A DNA stretch of 64,000 bases. Origin: Pseudomonas poae (GTDB lineage Bacteria; Pseudomonadota; Gammaproteobacteria; Pseudomonadales; Pseudomonadaceae). Positions within the stretch are counted from its first letter, which is position 1. The number at the start of each line of letters is the position of its first letter. Where the stretch lies: contig CP034537.1 in assembly GCA_004000515.1 (NCBI GenBank), positions 186,001 through 250,000 on the forward strand, in the 5' to 3' direction. Shown here piece by piece: positions 41,402 to 50,180 of the stretch. Under the pieces are notes generated by a model. It saw only the letters and a list, made by a program, of their open reading frames with translations, was not told the origin of the DNA and searched no databases. The position numbers and the translations under genes were made by a program.

Positions 41402-41634
41402 GTCATTGGTCGGGGTAGCTGCATCTAAAACTGCCGTAGTATCAGCAGCCTACGTATCCAGATGGAGAAATATTGTCCTTCGAAACCAATTATCCTGCCT
41501 AGTTTTCGCTTTTGCCACCCTGCCTAGTTAGCTCGTAGGGCTTTAGCGCAACAGTTCGCAAGATTCATCGGCCAGCATTTGATTTGAACAAATGCTTCCT
41601 CATACACGCTGGACAGACAGACGACGAGGCCAAA

Positions 41635-41901
41635 ATGGCAGTTGAGACTCTTTATCGCAGTACCCGAGACCTGGAGACTACTTTTGTGGACCGCAAACTC
41701 GCTGATGCGCATGATCAAATGCTTGAGCTGGCGGAGCTGCTGACGGACACACTGATGAAGCATGTACCGGGGCTATCTGAGAAACACGCAGAGGATGTGA
41801 GCATCTACATGGCTAAAAATCGCTCAGTGTTTGCAGCAGCTTTCAAAAACAATGTGGGCGCTTTGAGCGAGCTTTCTGAAGCCACTGGTACTGAAGGATG
41901 A
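41635..41901 (+). CDS. yebG: YebG-family protein (complete, divergent copy)
   Basis: 88 residues. Starts MAVETLYRSTRDLETTF, parallel to the truncated copy 317 nt upstream but different in many codons, and continues with the family core KLADAHDQMLELAELLTD and VSIYMAKNRSVFAAAFK. ATG 41635 is chosen by homology; the frame is open back to 41584. No CTG-N10-CAG box is seen before it, so this copy may not be SOS-controlled. Role of YebG is unclear beyond induction by DNA damage. Confidence 0.8.
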   Translation: MAVETLYRSTRDLETTFVDRKLADAHDQMLELAELLTDTLMKHVPGLSEKHAEDVSIYMAKNRSVFAAAFKNNVGALSELSEATGTEG

Positions 41902-41947
41902 AATAGGTCAGAGCCTTCGAACGTGATTGACCGTTTAGTAAGCGTTT

Positions 41948-41970
41948 GGAGCTTATGCAAACTAAGCTCC
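41948..41970. terminator. Hairpin between yebG and XRE gene
   Basis: Perfect 8-bp stem GGAGCTTA / TAAGCTCC with loop TGCAAAC between convergent genes. No strong T run follows. Confidence 0.45.
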
Positions 41971-42032
41971 AGCATAATGGGAATGTTTGGAATATTTTTA
42001 AAATTACAACCCCCTCGGGAGTGTTTGGTCGC

Positions 42033-42563
42033 TCATCGCTTCAGCCAATAACGGTCGACTGTGGCGCGACTGACACCCAGTCTACGAACGATCTCCATTT
42101 TTGCTAATCCTTCGGTTTGCAAAGTCTGGATGGCCAAACGATTATCTTCTGCCCGCTTTCCACGTACCCCGCGGCTCGCACCATGATTGATAACACTACT
42201 CAGCAGGCCAGCTCCGACAAGTCGGTTTAAATCACGTTCTTGCTGATGCCGATAGGCTTCAAGGTCGATACCAACCATGCGCGCCTCCACAGCCATAAGC
42301 ACAAGGCTGAGGGAGATGCCTAGGCATTCGCATAAAGAATAGAGTTTGAGAACAGAAATGGCCAGGCGTCCTTGTTCGACCTTGGCAAGATGATCTCGAT
42401 TTAGGACTTGTGCACAGCCCTCTCGACTGAGCCCAGCAGCAACCCGGACTTCCCTTATGACCTGCCCCAAAGCCTCCAATAATCCATCTCTCTTCCGTGT
42501 ACTCACAAAAGAGAGAATAAAGCCACGCTTTGACGCATCACATCGTGGGGGTATAAAATGCAT
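42033..42563 (-). CDS. XRE-type regulator with C-terminal resolvase-like HTH
   Basis: 176 residues if started at ATG 42563, or about 157 from GTG 42506; neither has a clear ribosome site. N-terminal XRE helix-turn-helix: LGQVIREVRVAAGLSREGCA, VLNRDHLAKVEQGRLAISV and LYSLCECLGISLSLVLM. C-terminal second HTH of the Hin/resolvase kind: LQTEGLAKMEIVRRLGVSRA then TVDRYW. This two-headed form occurs in Pseudomonas islands, and its target is unknown. Neighbour yebG is convergent; a divergent unknown gene starts about 110 nt away and may be its target. Confidence 0.75.
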   Translation of the reverse strand: MHFIPPRCDASKRGFILSFVSTRKRDGLLEALGQVIREVRVAAGLSREGCAQVLNRDHLAKVEQGRLAISVLKLYSLCECLGISLSLVLMAVEARMVGIDLEAYRHQQERDLNRLVGAGLLSSVINHGASRGVRGKRAEDNRLAIQTLQTEGLAKMEIVRRLGVSRATVDRYWLKR

Positions 42564-42672
42564 ATATAGCGCGTAAGCTTGGAATCCTCATCCTTCCAGG
42601 AACGTTCTACAAATCCTCAAACACTCACAACGCAGTCGAGATGAGTCCTGCGATACCGAATATTTTTCCACT

Positions 42673-43251
42673 GTGAGTGTACGAGCGGCACGGACTGAAT
42701 CGGGAATGGGTTGGCAATTGATATACATACTTGACCCTGCAGAACGTAAAGTTTTCACTAGGACACACTGTGAACTAGAGGGGGTGGGATTTCTTATCAC
42801 CATTACCTCAGCCCAGACAGGGATGAGTGATCGCGCTGCGATGGTCAGCTGTGCGTATGAACTTCAGTACTATATGAATGCTGCTCCTGACGTTGTCATC
42901 AGTCACGTGCAGATGCTGTGCCCACCAGCCCTGACCCGTTCCGGCAGATGGAGTTTGGAGGACCTGGACCAAATTATTTGCTTCCAAGGCATAGCAACTC
43001 AAGAAAGTGCTGTTGTATATCGCACCTCTCGCGGTGTTTACAAAATGGGAGAGCTGGACCTTCGCAAAAAAAAGACATCACAGGTGTGGTTCTCGAAAAA
43101 GCGCTTGGAAAATCACCGCCCTAGGATATCAGTGCCGGCTCCCAAATCAGCCAGTCACCAGATGTACGCTCCCCCTCTACCTGAGGCGCAAGTCGACGAT
43201 CAGTCCCAAGTTCGCTTAAGTCTCCTGGCTCCTTACCGAGGAGCTTTCTGA
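42673..43251 (+). CDS. Hypothetical protein, unrecognised family
   Basis: 192 residues from GTG 42673 (181 from ATG 42706). I do not recognise a family. No signal peptide or membrane segment. The N-terminal half is mixed alpha/beta (GWQLIYILDPAERKVFTRTH; VGFLITITSAQTG). The C-terminal 60 residues are basic and proline-rich (KMGELDLRKKKTSQVWFSKK). The frame is open in a region of about 50 percent GC, and the next ORF overlaps it by 1 nt (TGATG) with a GAGGAG site, which supports real translation. Divergent from the XRE gene. Confidence 0.5.
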   Translation: MSVRAARTESGMGWQLIYILDPAERKVFTRTHCELEGVGFLITITSAQTGMSDRAAMVSCAYELQYYMNAAPDVVISHVQMLCPPALTRSGRWSLEDLDQIICFQGIATQESAVVYRTSRGVYKMGELDLRKKKTSQVWFSKKRLENHRPRISVPAPKSASHQMYAPPLPEAQVDDQSQVRLSLLAPYRGAF

Positions 43252-43466
43252 TGTCAGATTTCAAACGTGCCGCCGAAGCTCTGTCGGATGCCCGCGAAAT
43301 TGTCGTATGTTGGCGCCGATTGAAAACTGACCCAATGGGTCAGTTTTCGGTCAGCGGCAACAGATTAGGTTGGATTTTACTTTCCTGGACGCGCCTATTG
43401 TCTAGTCGCGGACTCGACAGTGGTTGTTATGGTGGCCTCCTCCCGTCAGTCAAAGTTTGTTGTTAG
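43251..43466 (+). CDS. Small ORF, probably truncated
   Basis: 71 residues starting MSDFKRAAEALSDAREIVV, with a GAGGAG ribosome site and 1-nt overlap with the previous stop. After about 25 codons the frame runs into a 27-nt palindrome that looks like an insertion-element end. The rest (VSGNRLGWILLSWTRLL and so on) does not look like a continued protein. It was probably a longer gene cut by an insertion or deletion. Family unknown. Confidence 0.4.
   Translation: MSDFKRAAEALSDAREIVVCWRRLKTDPMGQFSVSGNRLGWILLSWTRLLSSRGLDSGCYGGLLPSVKVCC
43322..43348. repeat. Perfect 13-bp palindrome, possible IS end
   Basis: GAAAACTGACCCA-A-TGGGTCAGTTTTC: 13-bp inverted arms around a single base. CTGACCC...GGGTCAGTTTTC resembles the end or abutted ends of an insertion sequence. 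It interrupts the ORF starting at 43251. No transposase remains beside it. Confidence 0.55.
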
Positions 43467-43639
43467 AAGAGGATTTTCTCCTACTTTGGTTAACGCTTTA
43501 TGTGGTATCCACGATAGCAAAAGGGTCAAAATAAGGCCCAAGGATGGGCTGATGTTAGACACTTTTTGTTTGAAAAAGGATTGGTTATCTGGTTCGCACC
43601 GCACGCCACTGGTCTTCCTCTAGATGATTCGCAGTTGCA

Positions 43640-43888
43640 GTGACATCGAGTATGCGGAAGAAGGCCCCGATAGGTAGAGCACCTAATTATAAAACTCAGC
43701 AGCTTAGCGTATGTTTAGGATGTCAATTTTTTATTATTAACAGAAGCCATTTATCATTCTGGAAATATCGATATTCAGAATATTCGAATTTCTTGACTTC
43801 GGATATGCCTAAGAGTGAATCTTCATTCGCTGTTATCCGTAAACAGGCTGAACAGGCGAAAAACTATAAGGATTTTGTCTTTGGGTAA
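43640..43888 (+). CDS. Doubtful small ORF
   Basis: 82 codons from GTG 43640 in AT-rich DNA; the last 27 residues (MPKSESSFAVIRKQAEQAKN from ATG 43806) look most protein-like. No family recognised and no clear ribosome site. May be a gene fragment. Confidence 0.22.
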   Translation: MTSSMRKKAPIGRAPNYKTQQLSVCLGCQFFIINRSHLSFWKYRYSEYSNFLTSDMPKSESSFAVIRKQAEQAKNYKDFVFG

Positions 43889-43918
43889 TTAGTCGGAATA
43901 GGCGGCAATTTAATATCA

Positions 43919-44101
43919 ATGACTAATTTTCGAAAACGCTCTATTGACGAGCTTGATATTATAAGCGATGCTTTTGAGAGGCTGGTAAACAACGTGCCCC
44001 GTAATCATAAAAATTTAGAAATGCAGCGCAAAGCCAAGGTAGAATTCACGTTGTCCGCCGTAGACGACGAGACTGGTAGGTCTCGATCCCTCATAGCTTG
44101 A
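43919..44101 (+). CDS. Small hypothetical ORF
   Basis: 60 residues, MTNFRKRSIDELDIISDAFE onward; mostly helical, basic in the second half. AT-rich codon use. It lies 22 nt before the next small ORF, which suggests a pair. No family recognised. Confidence 0.33.
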   Translation: MTNFRKRSIDELDIISDAFERLVNNVPRNHKNLEMQRKAKVEFTLSAVDDETGRSRSLIA

Positions 44102-44122
44102 TCAAATACTAAATATTATTAA

Positions 44123-44380
44123 GTGAGGGATATAGTTTTAAAAAATGGAAAAGAAAATTGCCTCAACGTGGTGAGGCTGCCAAAAAAAATTGAAGAGATA
44201 AAACAAGAAAACATTGATCTTAAGAAGCGCTTTGAGTTAGCACTTGAGTCTCAGACCCAGATGCTGTTCGAGAGAACAAGAGCTGAGCGGGAGGCCGGGA
44301 AGTGGCTGAAGGCTTACAGATCTTTACAAGACCAACAACAAGGCGGCAGTAAGATTTTCTCTGCAGTATTCGACAAGTAA
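44123..44380 (+). CDS. Small coiled-coil hypothetical protein
   Basis: 85 residues from GTG 44123. A charged heptad-like stretch (LPKKIEEIKQENIDLKKRFE through RTRAEREAGKWLK) predicts a coiled coil over residues 18-70. No enzyme motif. AT-rich. A structural or DNA-associated small protein is possible, but there is no direct evidence. Confidence 0.38.
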   Translation: MRDIVLKNGKENCLNVVRLPKKIEEIKQENIDLKKRFELALESQTQMLFERTRAEREAGKWLKAYRSLQDQQQGGSKIFSAVFDK

Positions 44381-44638
44381 TTGCCCTATGGCGGCGCCAT
44401 TTCGATGATGTCAATCTCAAAGTAGTGAATCTGCGGAGCGCCACTTGGGAGCATGAATTTGGCGACATATTAAAATTTAAGGCTTTCCTGACTGCTCTGC
44501 TAAAAACACCCTCCTGAACGAACACTTTTAATAGTCTGAATTTGAGCGCTTTATATTGCTACCAAGGATTTTTGAACGGGGCATTATTTGAAAGCATCAA
44601 ATATTATTCGCACGTTCATTATTTTTAATAATGTAAAT

Positions 44639-45313
44639 CTAGCGTTTTTCTAGAACATATCCCACGCCTCTAAGTGTGTGAATTAACTTACTCTCAAAAG
44701 GGTCGTCCATCTTGGCTCTAAGTCTTCTTATGGAAACCTCAACGACATTAGTGTCGCAGTCAAAATTCATATCCCACACTTGAGATATGATTTGTGTGCG
44801 GCTCAGAACAATGCCCGTATTCCGCATTAGATAGTGCAGCAGAGCAAACTCCTTTGTTGTCAAGTCTATACGCTGACCATCTCTGAACGCTCTGTGGCGG
44901 CTTTGATCCAACTCAAGGTCAGCTACGCGAATAATTTCTACAGATGCAGCACTATCCGACCTACGCATCAATGCGCGAACTCGAGCAAGCAATTCGGGGA
45001 ATTCGAAGGGTTTAATTAGGTAGTCATCAGCTCCATTCTCCAAACCTCTGACTTTATCGATTAGTCGGCTGCGGGCAGTGAGCATCATAATACGCGAAGA
45101 GCAATCTTTCCGTCGTAATAGTTCTAGAACTTGCCAACCATCCATCTCTGGAAGATTGATATCTAGAATAATGAGTTCGTACATGTGCTGCTTGGCCAGA
45201 AATAGCCCGTCAGAGCCGGTATGTACGCAATCCACTACATATCCGCACTCAGTGAGGCCCTGGCGTACATATTCAGCAGTTTTTACTTCATCCTCAATTA
45301 CCAGAATTCGCAT
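44639..45313 (-). CDS. OmpR-type response regulator, CzcR/CopR-like (orphan)
   Basis: 224 residues. Receiver domain MRILVIEDEVKTAEYVRQGL with phosphoacceptor Asp in LIILDINLPEMDGW (about residue 51), then a winged-helix DNA-binding domain ending [13 protein letters not shown]. The segment [18 protein letters not shown] is characteristic of heavy-metal regulators (CzcR, CopR, CusR). No histidine kinase is adjacent; its partner may be the CzcS at 58-60 kb. A 16-bp dyad lies 99 nt upstream. P. putida carries a lone regulator beside opdT-czcCBA, as I recall. Confidence 0.93.
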   Translation of the reverse strand: MRILVIEDEVKTAEYVRQGLTECGYVVDCVHTGSDGLFLAKQHMYELIILDINLPEMDGWQVLELLRRKDCSSRIMMLTARSRLIDKVRGLENGADDYLIKPFEFPELLARVRALMRRSDSAASVEIIRVADLELDQSRHRAFRDGQRIDLTTKEFALLHYLMRNTGIVLSRTQIISQVWDMNFDCDTNVVEVSIRRLRAKMDDPFESKLIHTLRGVGYVLEKR

Positions 45314-45411
45314 TGGATTTTGTCTCGATATTACTCAGCAGTTTTAACCACGCAAGTGCGCAGTCATCATTGGGGGGAATGGTAAATCAAAACTAACTGT
45401 CCGTGACTTAA

Positions 45412-45427
45412 ATAACAGACTTGTAAT
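45412..45427. promoter_or_regulatory. Predicted CzcR-type operator upstream of the orphan regulator
   Basis: ATAAC-AGACTT-GTAAT, a dyad of the class ATTAC-N6-GTAAT. It lies between the divergent regulator (start 45313) and the small ORF (start 45521), about 100 nt from each. Confidence 0.55.
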
Positions 45428-45520
45428 TGTTAAGCAATACGCTTGATAACCTCGCAGGTTAATGTGTCGCCATCTGGGTTTGTCAATTGCGGACCCTCCC
45501 CCATTAGGTGAATTTACCTT

Positions 45521-45670
45521 ATGAAATATTGGGTTGTTCTATTTGTCGTGGGCGCTCTGTTCCGTTCAGATGATGGGGTCGACTCTCACGTTGAGGACGT
45601 GGGCCACTGGTGCAGCCATGAACTCCATCGGGATGCCATGCACATCCTTGAACAGGTATTGGAATTTTAG
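45521..45670 (+). CDS. Small ORF with export-like N-terminus
   Basis: 49 residues. MKYWVVLFVVGALF looks like the start of a signal peptide, followed by a His-rich segment (DSHVEDVGHWCSHELHRDAM). His/Cys-rich small periplasmic proteins such as CzcI occur in czc loci, and this could be one, possibly with uncorrected indels in its middle. It runs to the terminator of the convergent porin gene. The family is not certain. Confidence 0.4.
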   Translation: MKYWVVLFVVGALFRSDDGVDSHVEDVGHWCSHELHRDAMHILEQVLEF

Positions 45671-45671
45671 T

Positions 45672-45694
45672 AAAAAAAAACGCCCCGAAGGGCG
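45672..45694 (-). terminator. Rho-independent terminator of the porin gene
   Basis: On the minus strand CGCCC-TTCG-GGGCG followed by nine T, 115 nt beyond the porin stop. Confidence 0.85.
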
Positions 45695-45808
45695 TAAAAT
45701 ATTCACCTTTACCAAAGGAGCATTTAAGCAACTCAAGGTGAATTCGTTGAACTAGCGATTTGCTTTTCAGAAGTTCCGGCTGGAGGAGTAGCAGAGCAAC
45801 GCAATGGC

Positions 45809-47154
45809 TTATAGTACCGAAAGTGGGTATTCAACGATCAGGCGCACTTCATCCAAATCCGATTCGAAAGCAGTTGCTCGTGTATTTGCTTGGCGCAATC
45901 TCAAAGAAAGGTCTTTGGCAGCTCCTGTTTGCACTACGTATTTAACCTCAATGTCACGCTCCCAACGTTTCTGATTGGTGAGCGGATTGCCATTGTCATC
46001 GGTACGCATGTAAAACTGATTGGCATTAGAGTAGTCCGCGCCAGAGCCTTTGGCATAGCGAGTCATGAACGAAAGGCCTGGAATACCGTAGTCGGTCATG
46101 TTTAGGTCGTAGCGCAGCATCCAAGAGCGTTCTTTTGGCGAGTTGAAATCGCTGTACTGAATTGAGTTGTCGACGAATATCGAGTCTGATTGACGTAAAT
46201 AGTCGAAATCGTCATCGCCATTGTTACGCTGATGCGACAGTGCGAGGGTGTGTGCACCATACCTGACGCCGAGCTTGGCGCTCCAGATATTATTATCGAA
46301 CTCACCCAAACGTTTCTTGCCTTCGTCAACAGCTTTATAGTAATTAAAGCCGCTGATCAGGGTCAAATCATTGCTAAGCGGGTAGGAGACGCTTGTCCCG
46401 GCGTAGTATTGATTCCATACATCTTTTAGCTGGCTGGCATAGAGACTTACAGTAACACTGTCGTTGACCTTGTAATCGCCGCCACCGTAACCGATCCAAG
46501 GCGAGTTGACTGGGCCGCCATAGAAGGTCACGAAGTTATCGTTCAGGTCGCTGGATACTGGTTGGCTCATCGCGTGTAGTCTACCACCCTGCAGGGTGAG
46601 GCCTTGCATGCTGGTGTTTTCAACCGTTACACCGCGGAAGCTTTCTGGCAGTAGACGTGCGTCTCCTGATGCAACGACTGGTGTCGCTGGGAAGACATCA
46701 CCCAATTTCACTACGGTATCGAACAGGCGGACTTTGGCAGCCCCCCAACCTTCGTGTATTCATCACGGGCCTGGCCCTTTCCATCAACTGGCAACACATC
46801 GAAGGAGCTTCGGCCGCCGTTACGGCCATCGCCTGTATCGAGCTTGAGGCCGATCATAGCGAAGGCATCTAAACCAAAGCCGACGGTGCCTTGGGTGAAG
46901 CCCGAGTTGAATTTAGAAATTATCGCATGCGCCCAAGCTTCAGAATATCCGTTGGTGTTTCCCTTGCCGCTATTGAACGTTGGCGCAGAAGAGCTGCGAT
47001 TATCACGATTGAAATAGAAGTTTCGGTTTAAAACAGTGAGGCTGCTACCGTCAATAAAACCTTCTGATGACTTATCTTCCGCGTTTGCTATAGCTGTATA
47101 GCTTATGGAAAAAGCAGAAGCTGCCAACACACACAACGGTACTTTAATTTTCAT
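45809..47154 (-). pseudogene. opdT: OprD-family porin (OpdT-like), one frameshift as sequenced
   Basis: Substrate-specific outer-membrane channel, about 448 residues when joined. Signal peptide [20 protein letters not shown], then [20 protein letters not shown] and [20 protein letters not shown] of the OprD family, and C-terminal strand LIVEYPLSVL. The C run 46741-46746 is one base short; joined, the sequence reads [20 protein letters not shown]. Divergent from czcC. In P. putida an OpdT-type porin is next to czcCBA, as I recall, and CzcR is known to control OprD in P. aeruginosa, so metal-linked expression is plausible. Substrate not determined by sequence. Confidence 0.85.
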
Positions 47155-47291
47155 TTGATGCCCCTTTGATTACGGCAGCTTTTATTTTGATTTACCGACA
47201 CGGCTATATTTTTTTTGTGGCCCGGCCGGGCACCTGCGTAGGACCTGACATGATAGTTGCAGATCAAAGATAACGGATTGGTGATAGAAAA

Positions 47292-47307
47292 ATTACAATT
47301 TGGCAAT
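47292..47307. promoter_or_regulatory. Predicted CzcR-type operator for the porin gene
   Basis: ATTAC-AATTTG-GCAAT, a one-mismatch dyad 138 nt upstream of the porin start. The rest of the 400-nt gap to czcC holds only this and the site at 47417; no gene is seen there. Confidence 0.55.
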
Positions 47308-47416
47308 CTAATTGTTATCTGTCGTATTTAAGGACGTTTTGTAGCTGCGGACTGATTTACTCAATAGCTTGTCCCGTGCGCAACTGGGCGGGAAATTTTA
47401 ATGTCGAACGTACTTT

Positions 47417-47432
47417 CTAACGAAATTGTAAT
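47417..47432. promoter_or_regulatory. Predicted CzcR-type operator for czcCBA
   Basis: CTAAC-GAAATT-GTAAT, with one intact GTAAT half-site, 124 nt upstream of the czcC start. Oriented opposite to the 47292 site. Confidence 0.5.
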
Positions 47433-47555
47433 TTTACAGCCACCCCACTGATAGCGATCGCTGATTAGAGTGCCATCACCTGATCCAGTGGAGCTTGGCG
47501 GCTGTAAATACGTTCTCGCCAAGCTTTATCAAAGTTTGTGCACGAGGACCATAAA

Positions 47556-48834
47556 GTGCCCTGGTATAATCACAACGTTTTATCTAAAACCTCTGTCTTT
47601 GTCTTTCCCTTGAGAGCCATTGCATTCTGTACGCTCCTTTCAGGAGCGATCGTGCCAGCCGCATTTGCTCAGAGTATTAGCCTGGCCGAAGCGCTTTCCA
47701 CTGCAATGGATGCTAACCCCGATCTTGCAGCTGCGCGTCAGGAAATCGGCATCTCGGAAGGAGTTCGCAAGCAAGCGGGACTCATCCCTAATCCTGAAAT
47801 TTCGTATGACGTGGAAGACACCCGTCGTAATACAAGCACGACCACAGTCACCCTTAGTCAGCCTTTTAGAGTTGGGTGGCAAACGAAGTGCTCGTATCGA
47901 AGTTGCCACCTACGGTCAAACCGTCGCGCAGCTAGAGCTGGACCGACGAGTCAATGGTCTTCGTGCGGATGTTGTCCAGTTTTTCTACGCCGCCTTAAGG
48001 GCTCAGACAGGCTTGAACCTGGCAAAACAATCTTTGGAGCTCACCGAACGCGGTCTGCGCATAGTCGATGGTCGGGTGCGCGCCGGTAAGTCCTCACCGG
48101 TGGAGGCTACGCGCGCCCAGGTGCAGTTGGCTGAAGCCAAGTTACAGGTAAGGCGCGCTGAAACAGCGAAGTCAACGGCTTACCAGCAATTGGCCCAGGT
48201 AATAGGCAGCTCGGCTACTGCATTTGATCGTCTGGACTCGCCAAACCTATCTCCCGGCATTCCGCCGCAGGCCGCAGAATTATTGGCGAAGCTTGATCAA
48301 ACTGCAGAGATGCGACAGGCGCTTGCTCAAATAGACAAGAGCGATGCCTCACTCGGGTCGGAAAAGGCCCAACGTATCCCGAATCTCACTGTGAGTGTGG
48401 GTAGCCAATATGACCGGTCTGTTCGCGAGCGGGTCAACCTCGTGGGGCTGTCGATGCCTTTGCCGCTCTTTGATCGTAATCAGGGCAACATTCTTTCCGC
48501 TTCTCGCCGCGCAGATCAGGCCCGAGACCAACGAAACGCTGTAGAGCTAAGGCTACGCTCCGAAACCCAAACCGCAGTTAACCAGTGGGCTACCGCCATG
48601 CAAGAGGTCGAGTCTTACGACAAGACGATTCTGCCTTCAGCTCAACTGGCCGTGGATACCGCAACGCGTGGATTTGAGATGGGCAAATTCGGCTTCATCG
48701 AAGTGCTGGATGCGCAGCGCACCTTGATAGTCGCTCGTGGCCAGTACCTCGACTCGTTGGCGGCTGCAACCAATGCGCGTGCGCAGGTGGAAAGGGTTTA
48801 TGGCGACGTCGGATCGAATGCCAGTTTTCGCTGA
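47556..48834 (+). pseudogene. czcC: CzcC outer-membrane efflux protein, one frameshift as sequenced
   Basis: TolC-type outer-membrane channel of the CzcCBA Co/Zn/Cd exporter, about 425 residues when joined. Signal peptide ending GAIVPAAFAQ, then the OEP repeat ISLAEALSTAMDANPDLAAA. An extra A at 47868 breaks TLSQPFELGGKR; the downstream frame gives the remaining helices, with FGFIEVLDAQRTLIVARGQY near the end. GTG 47556 has GAGGA 7 nt upstream and is the likely start. First gene of czcCBA. Confidence 0.88.
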
Positions 48835-48901
48835 ACGCCTAGACATTTTCCTCGGTACGCGTCTTTGAATAAGCCGCTACCTACGATCAGCAGGAGTAAC
48901 A

Positions 48902-50156
48902 ATGGACAACAAACGTAAGATCGCACTGGCGGTAGTCGCTGTGGCAGCCCTTGGATTTGGCAGCTTCGCCTGGAACTCTAGTTCTGAGCAGCCGCCAGCC
49001 AGTAATGCCGAACACGGCGCTGAGGACGGCCATGAGCATAAGAAGATTGCCGCAGCACCCGCTGAAGAGGGGGGATGATGGCCACGGTGAGGAGGGCCAC
49101 AGCGACAGCGAAAAGGGAGAGGAGGAAGAAGGCAAGATGACGCTTAGCGCTGAGCAGATCAAGGCTGCCGGTGTCGTCCTCGAAGCTGCGGCTCCCCGTG
49201 AACTTAGCACCGTCGTGACTTTTCCTGGCGAGATACGGTTTGACGAGGACCATACAGCGCATGTCGTGCCTCGCGTACCTGGCGTTGTAGAAAGCGTTCA
49301 GGCCAACCTCGGAGAGTCGGTTAAGAAGGGGCAAGTCCTTGCGGTGATTGCGAGTCAACAGATCTCCGATCTACGCAGTGAGCAACAAGCCGCTCAACGA
49401 CGTGTAGAACTGGCACGTTTGACCTTCGACCGCGAGAAACAGTTGTGGCAGGACAAAATCTCCGCCGAACAGGATTACCTCCAGGCTCGTCAAGGGTTGC
49501 AAGAGGCAGATATATCCTTGGCCAATGCTAAGCAAAAGGTCGGAGCTATCGGGGCATCGGTCAATTCTGCCGGCGGTAACCGCTACGAGCTTCGCGCGCC
49601 CTTCGACGCAGTTGTCGTGGAGAAGCACCTGACCGTCGGTGAGGTTGTCAGCGAGGCAACCAACGCTTTCATTCTTTCAGACCTCAATCAGGTGTGGGCA
49701 ACCTTCGCAGTTCCTCCGAGCGATTTGGGGAAGGTTGTGACAGGCCGTGCGGTAAAGGTTTCTTCGCCTGACATGAAGGCTGAGGTGGACGGCAAGGTTG
49801 GTTATGTAGGCAGCCTCCTGGGTGAGCAGAACCGTGCAGCGACCGTTCGCGTCACGCTGACCAATCCAAATGGAGCCTGGCGACCAGGCCTTTTCGTAAG
49901 CATCGCGGTCACTTCACAGACTGATCGGGTGGCCGTAGCCGTTCCAGAATCCGCAGTGCAGACCGTTGAGGAAAAGCCTGCGGTATTCGTCAGGACCACT
50001 GAGGGATTTGACACTCGCACGGTAACGCTTGGTCGCCGTGCAGGTGGCTATGTGGAAATAACCGAAGGCCTCCAATCCGGCGCCCAAGTGGCAGCCAGTG
50101 GCAGCTTCACGCTCAAGTCCGAGCTCGGCAAGGCTAGTGCCGAGCACAGTCACTGA
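48902..50156 (+). pseudogene. czcB: CzcB periplasmic adaptor, one frameshift as sequenced
   Basis: Membrane-fusion protein that joins CzcA to CzcC. About 418 residues. N-terminal membrane anchor (KIALAVVAVAALGFGSFAW), then a His/Asp/Glu-rich stretch (EHGAEDGHEHKK... HGEEGHSDSEKGEEEE) that may bind metal. The G run 49069-49074 inside this stretch is one too long, which stops the frame at 49076; the next frame gives the whole barrel-sandwich, hairpin and beta domains (VVPRVPGVVESVQANLGESV) to 50156. Starts 68 nt after czcC. Confidence 0.88.
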
Positions 50157-50180
50157 TGCGAACTGACAGGATCATTCCAC

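Noticed and set aside
41071..41640. tRNA-type attachment site at the island edge
   Set aside because: No tRNA-like cloverleaf or integrase gene was found; the break is in yebG.
43420..43623. 67-codon plus-strand ORF
   Set aside because: Overlaps the interrupted ORF in another frame, with no ribosome site or family.
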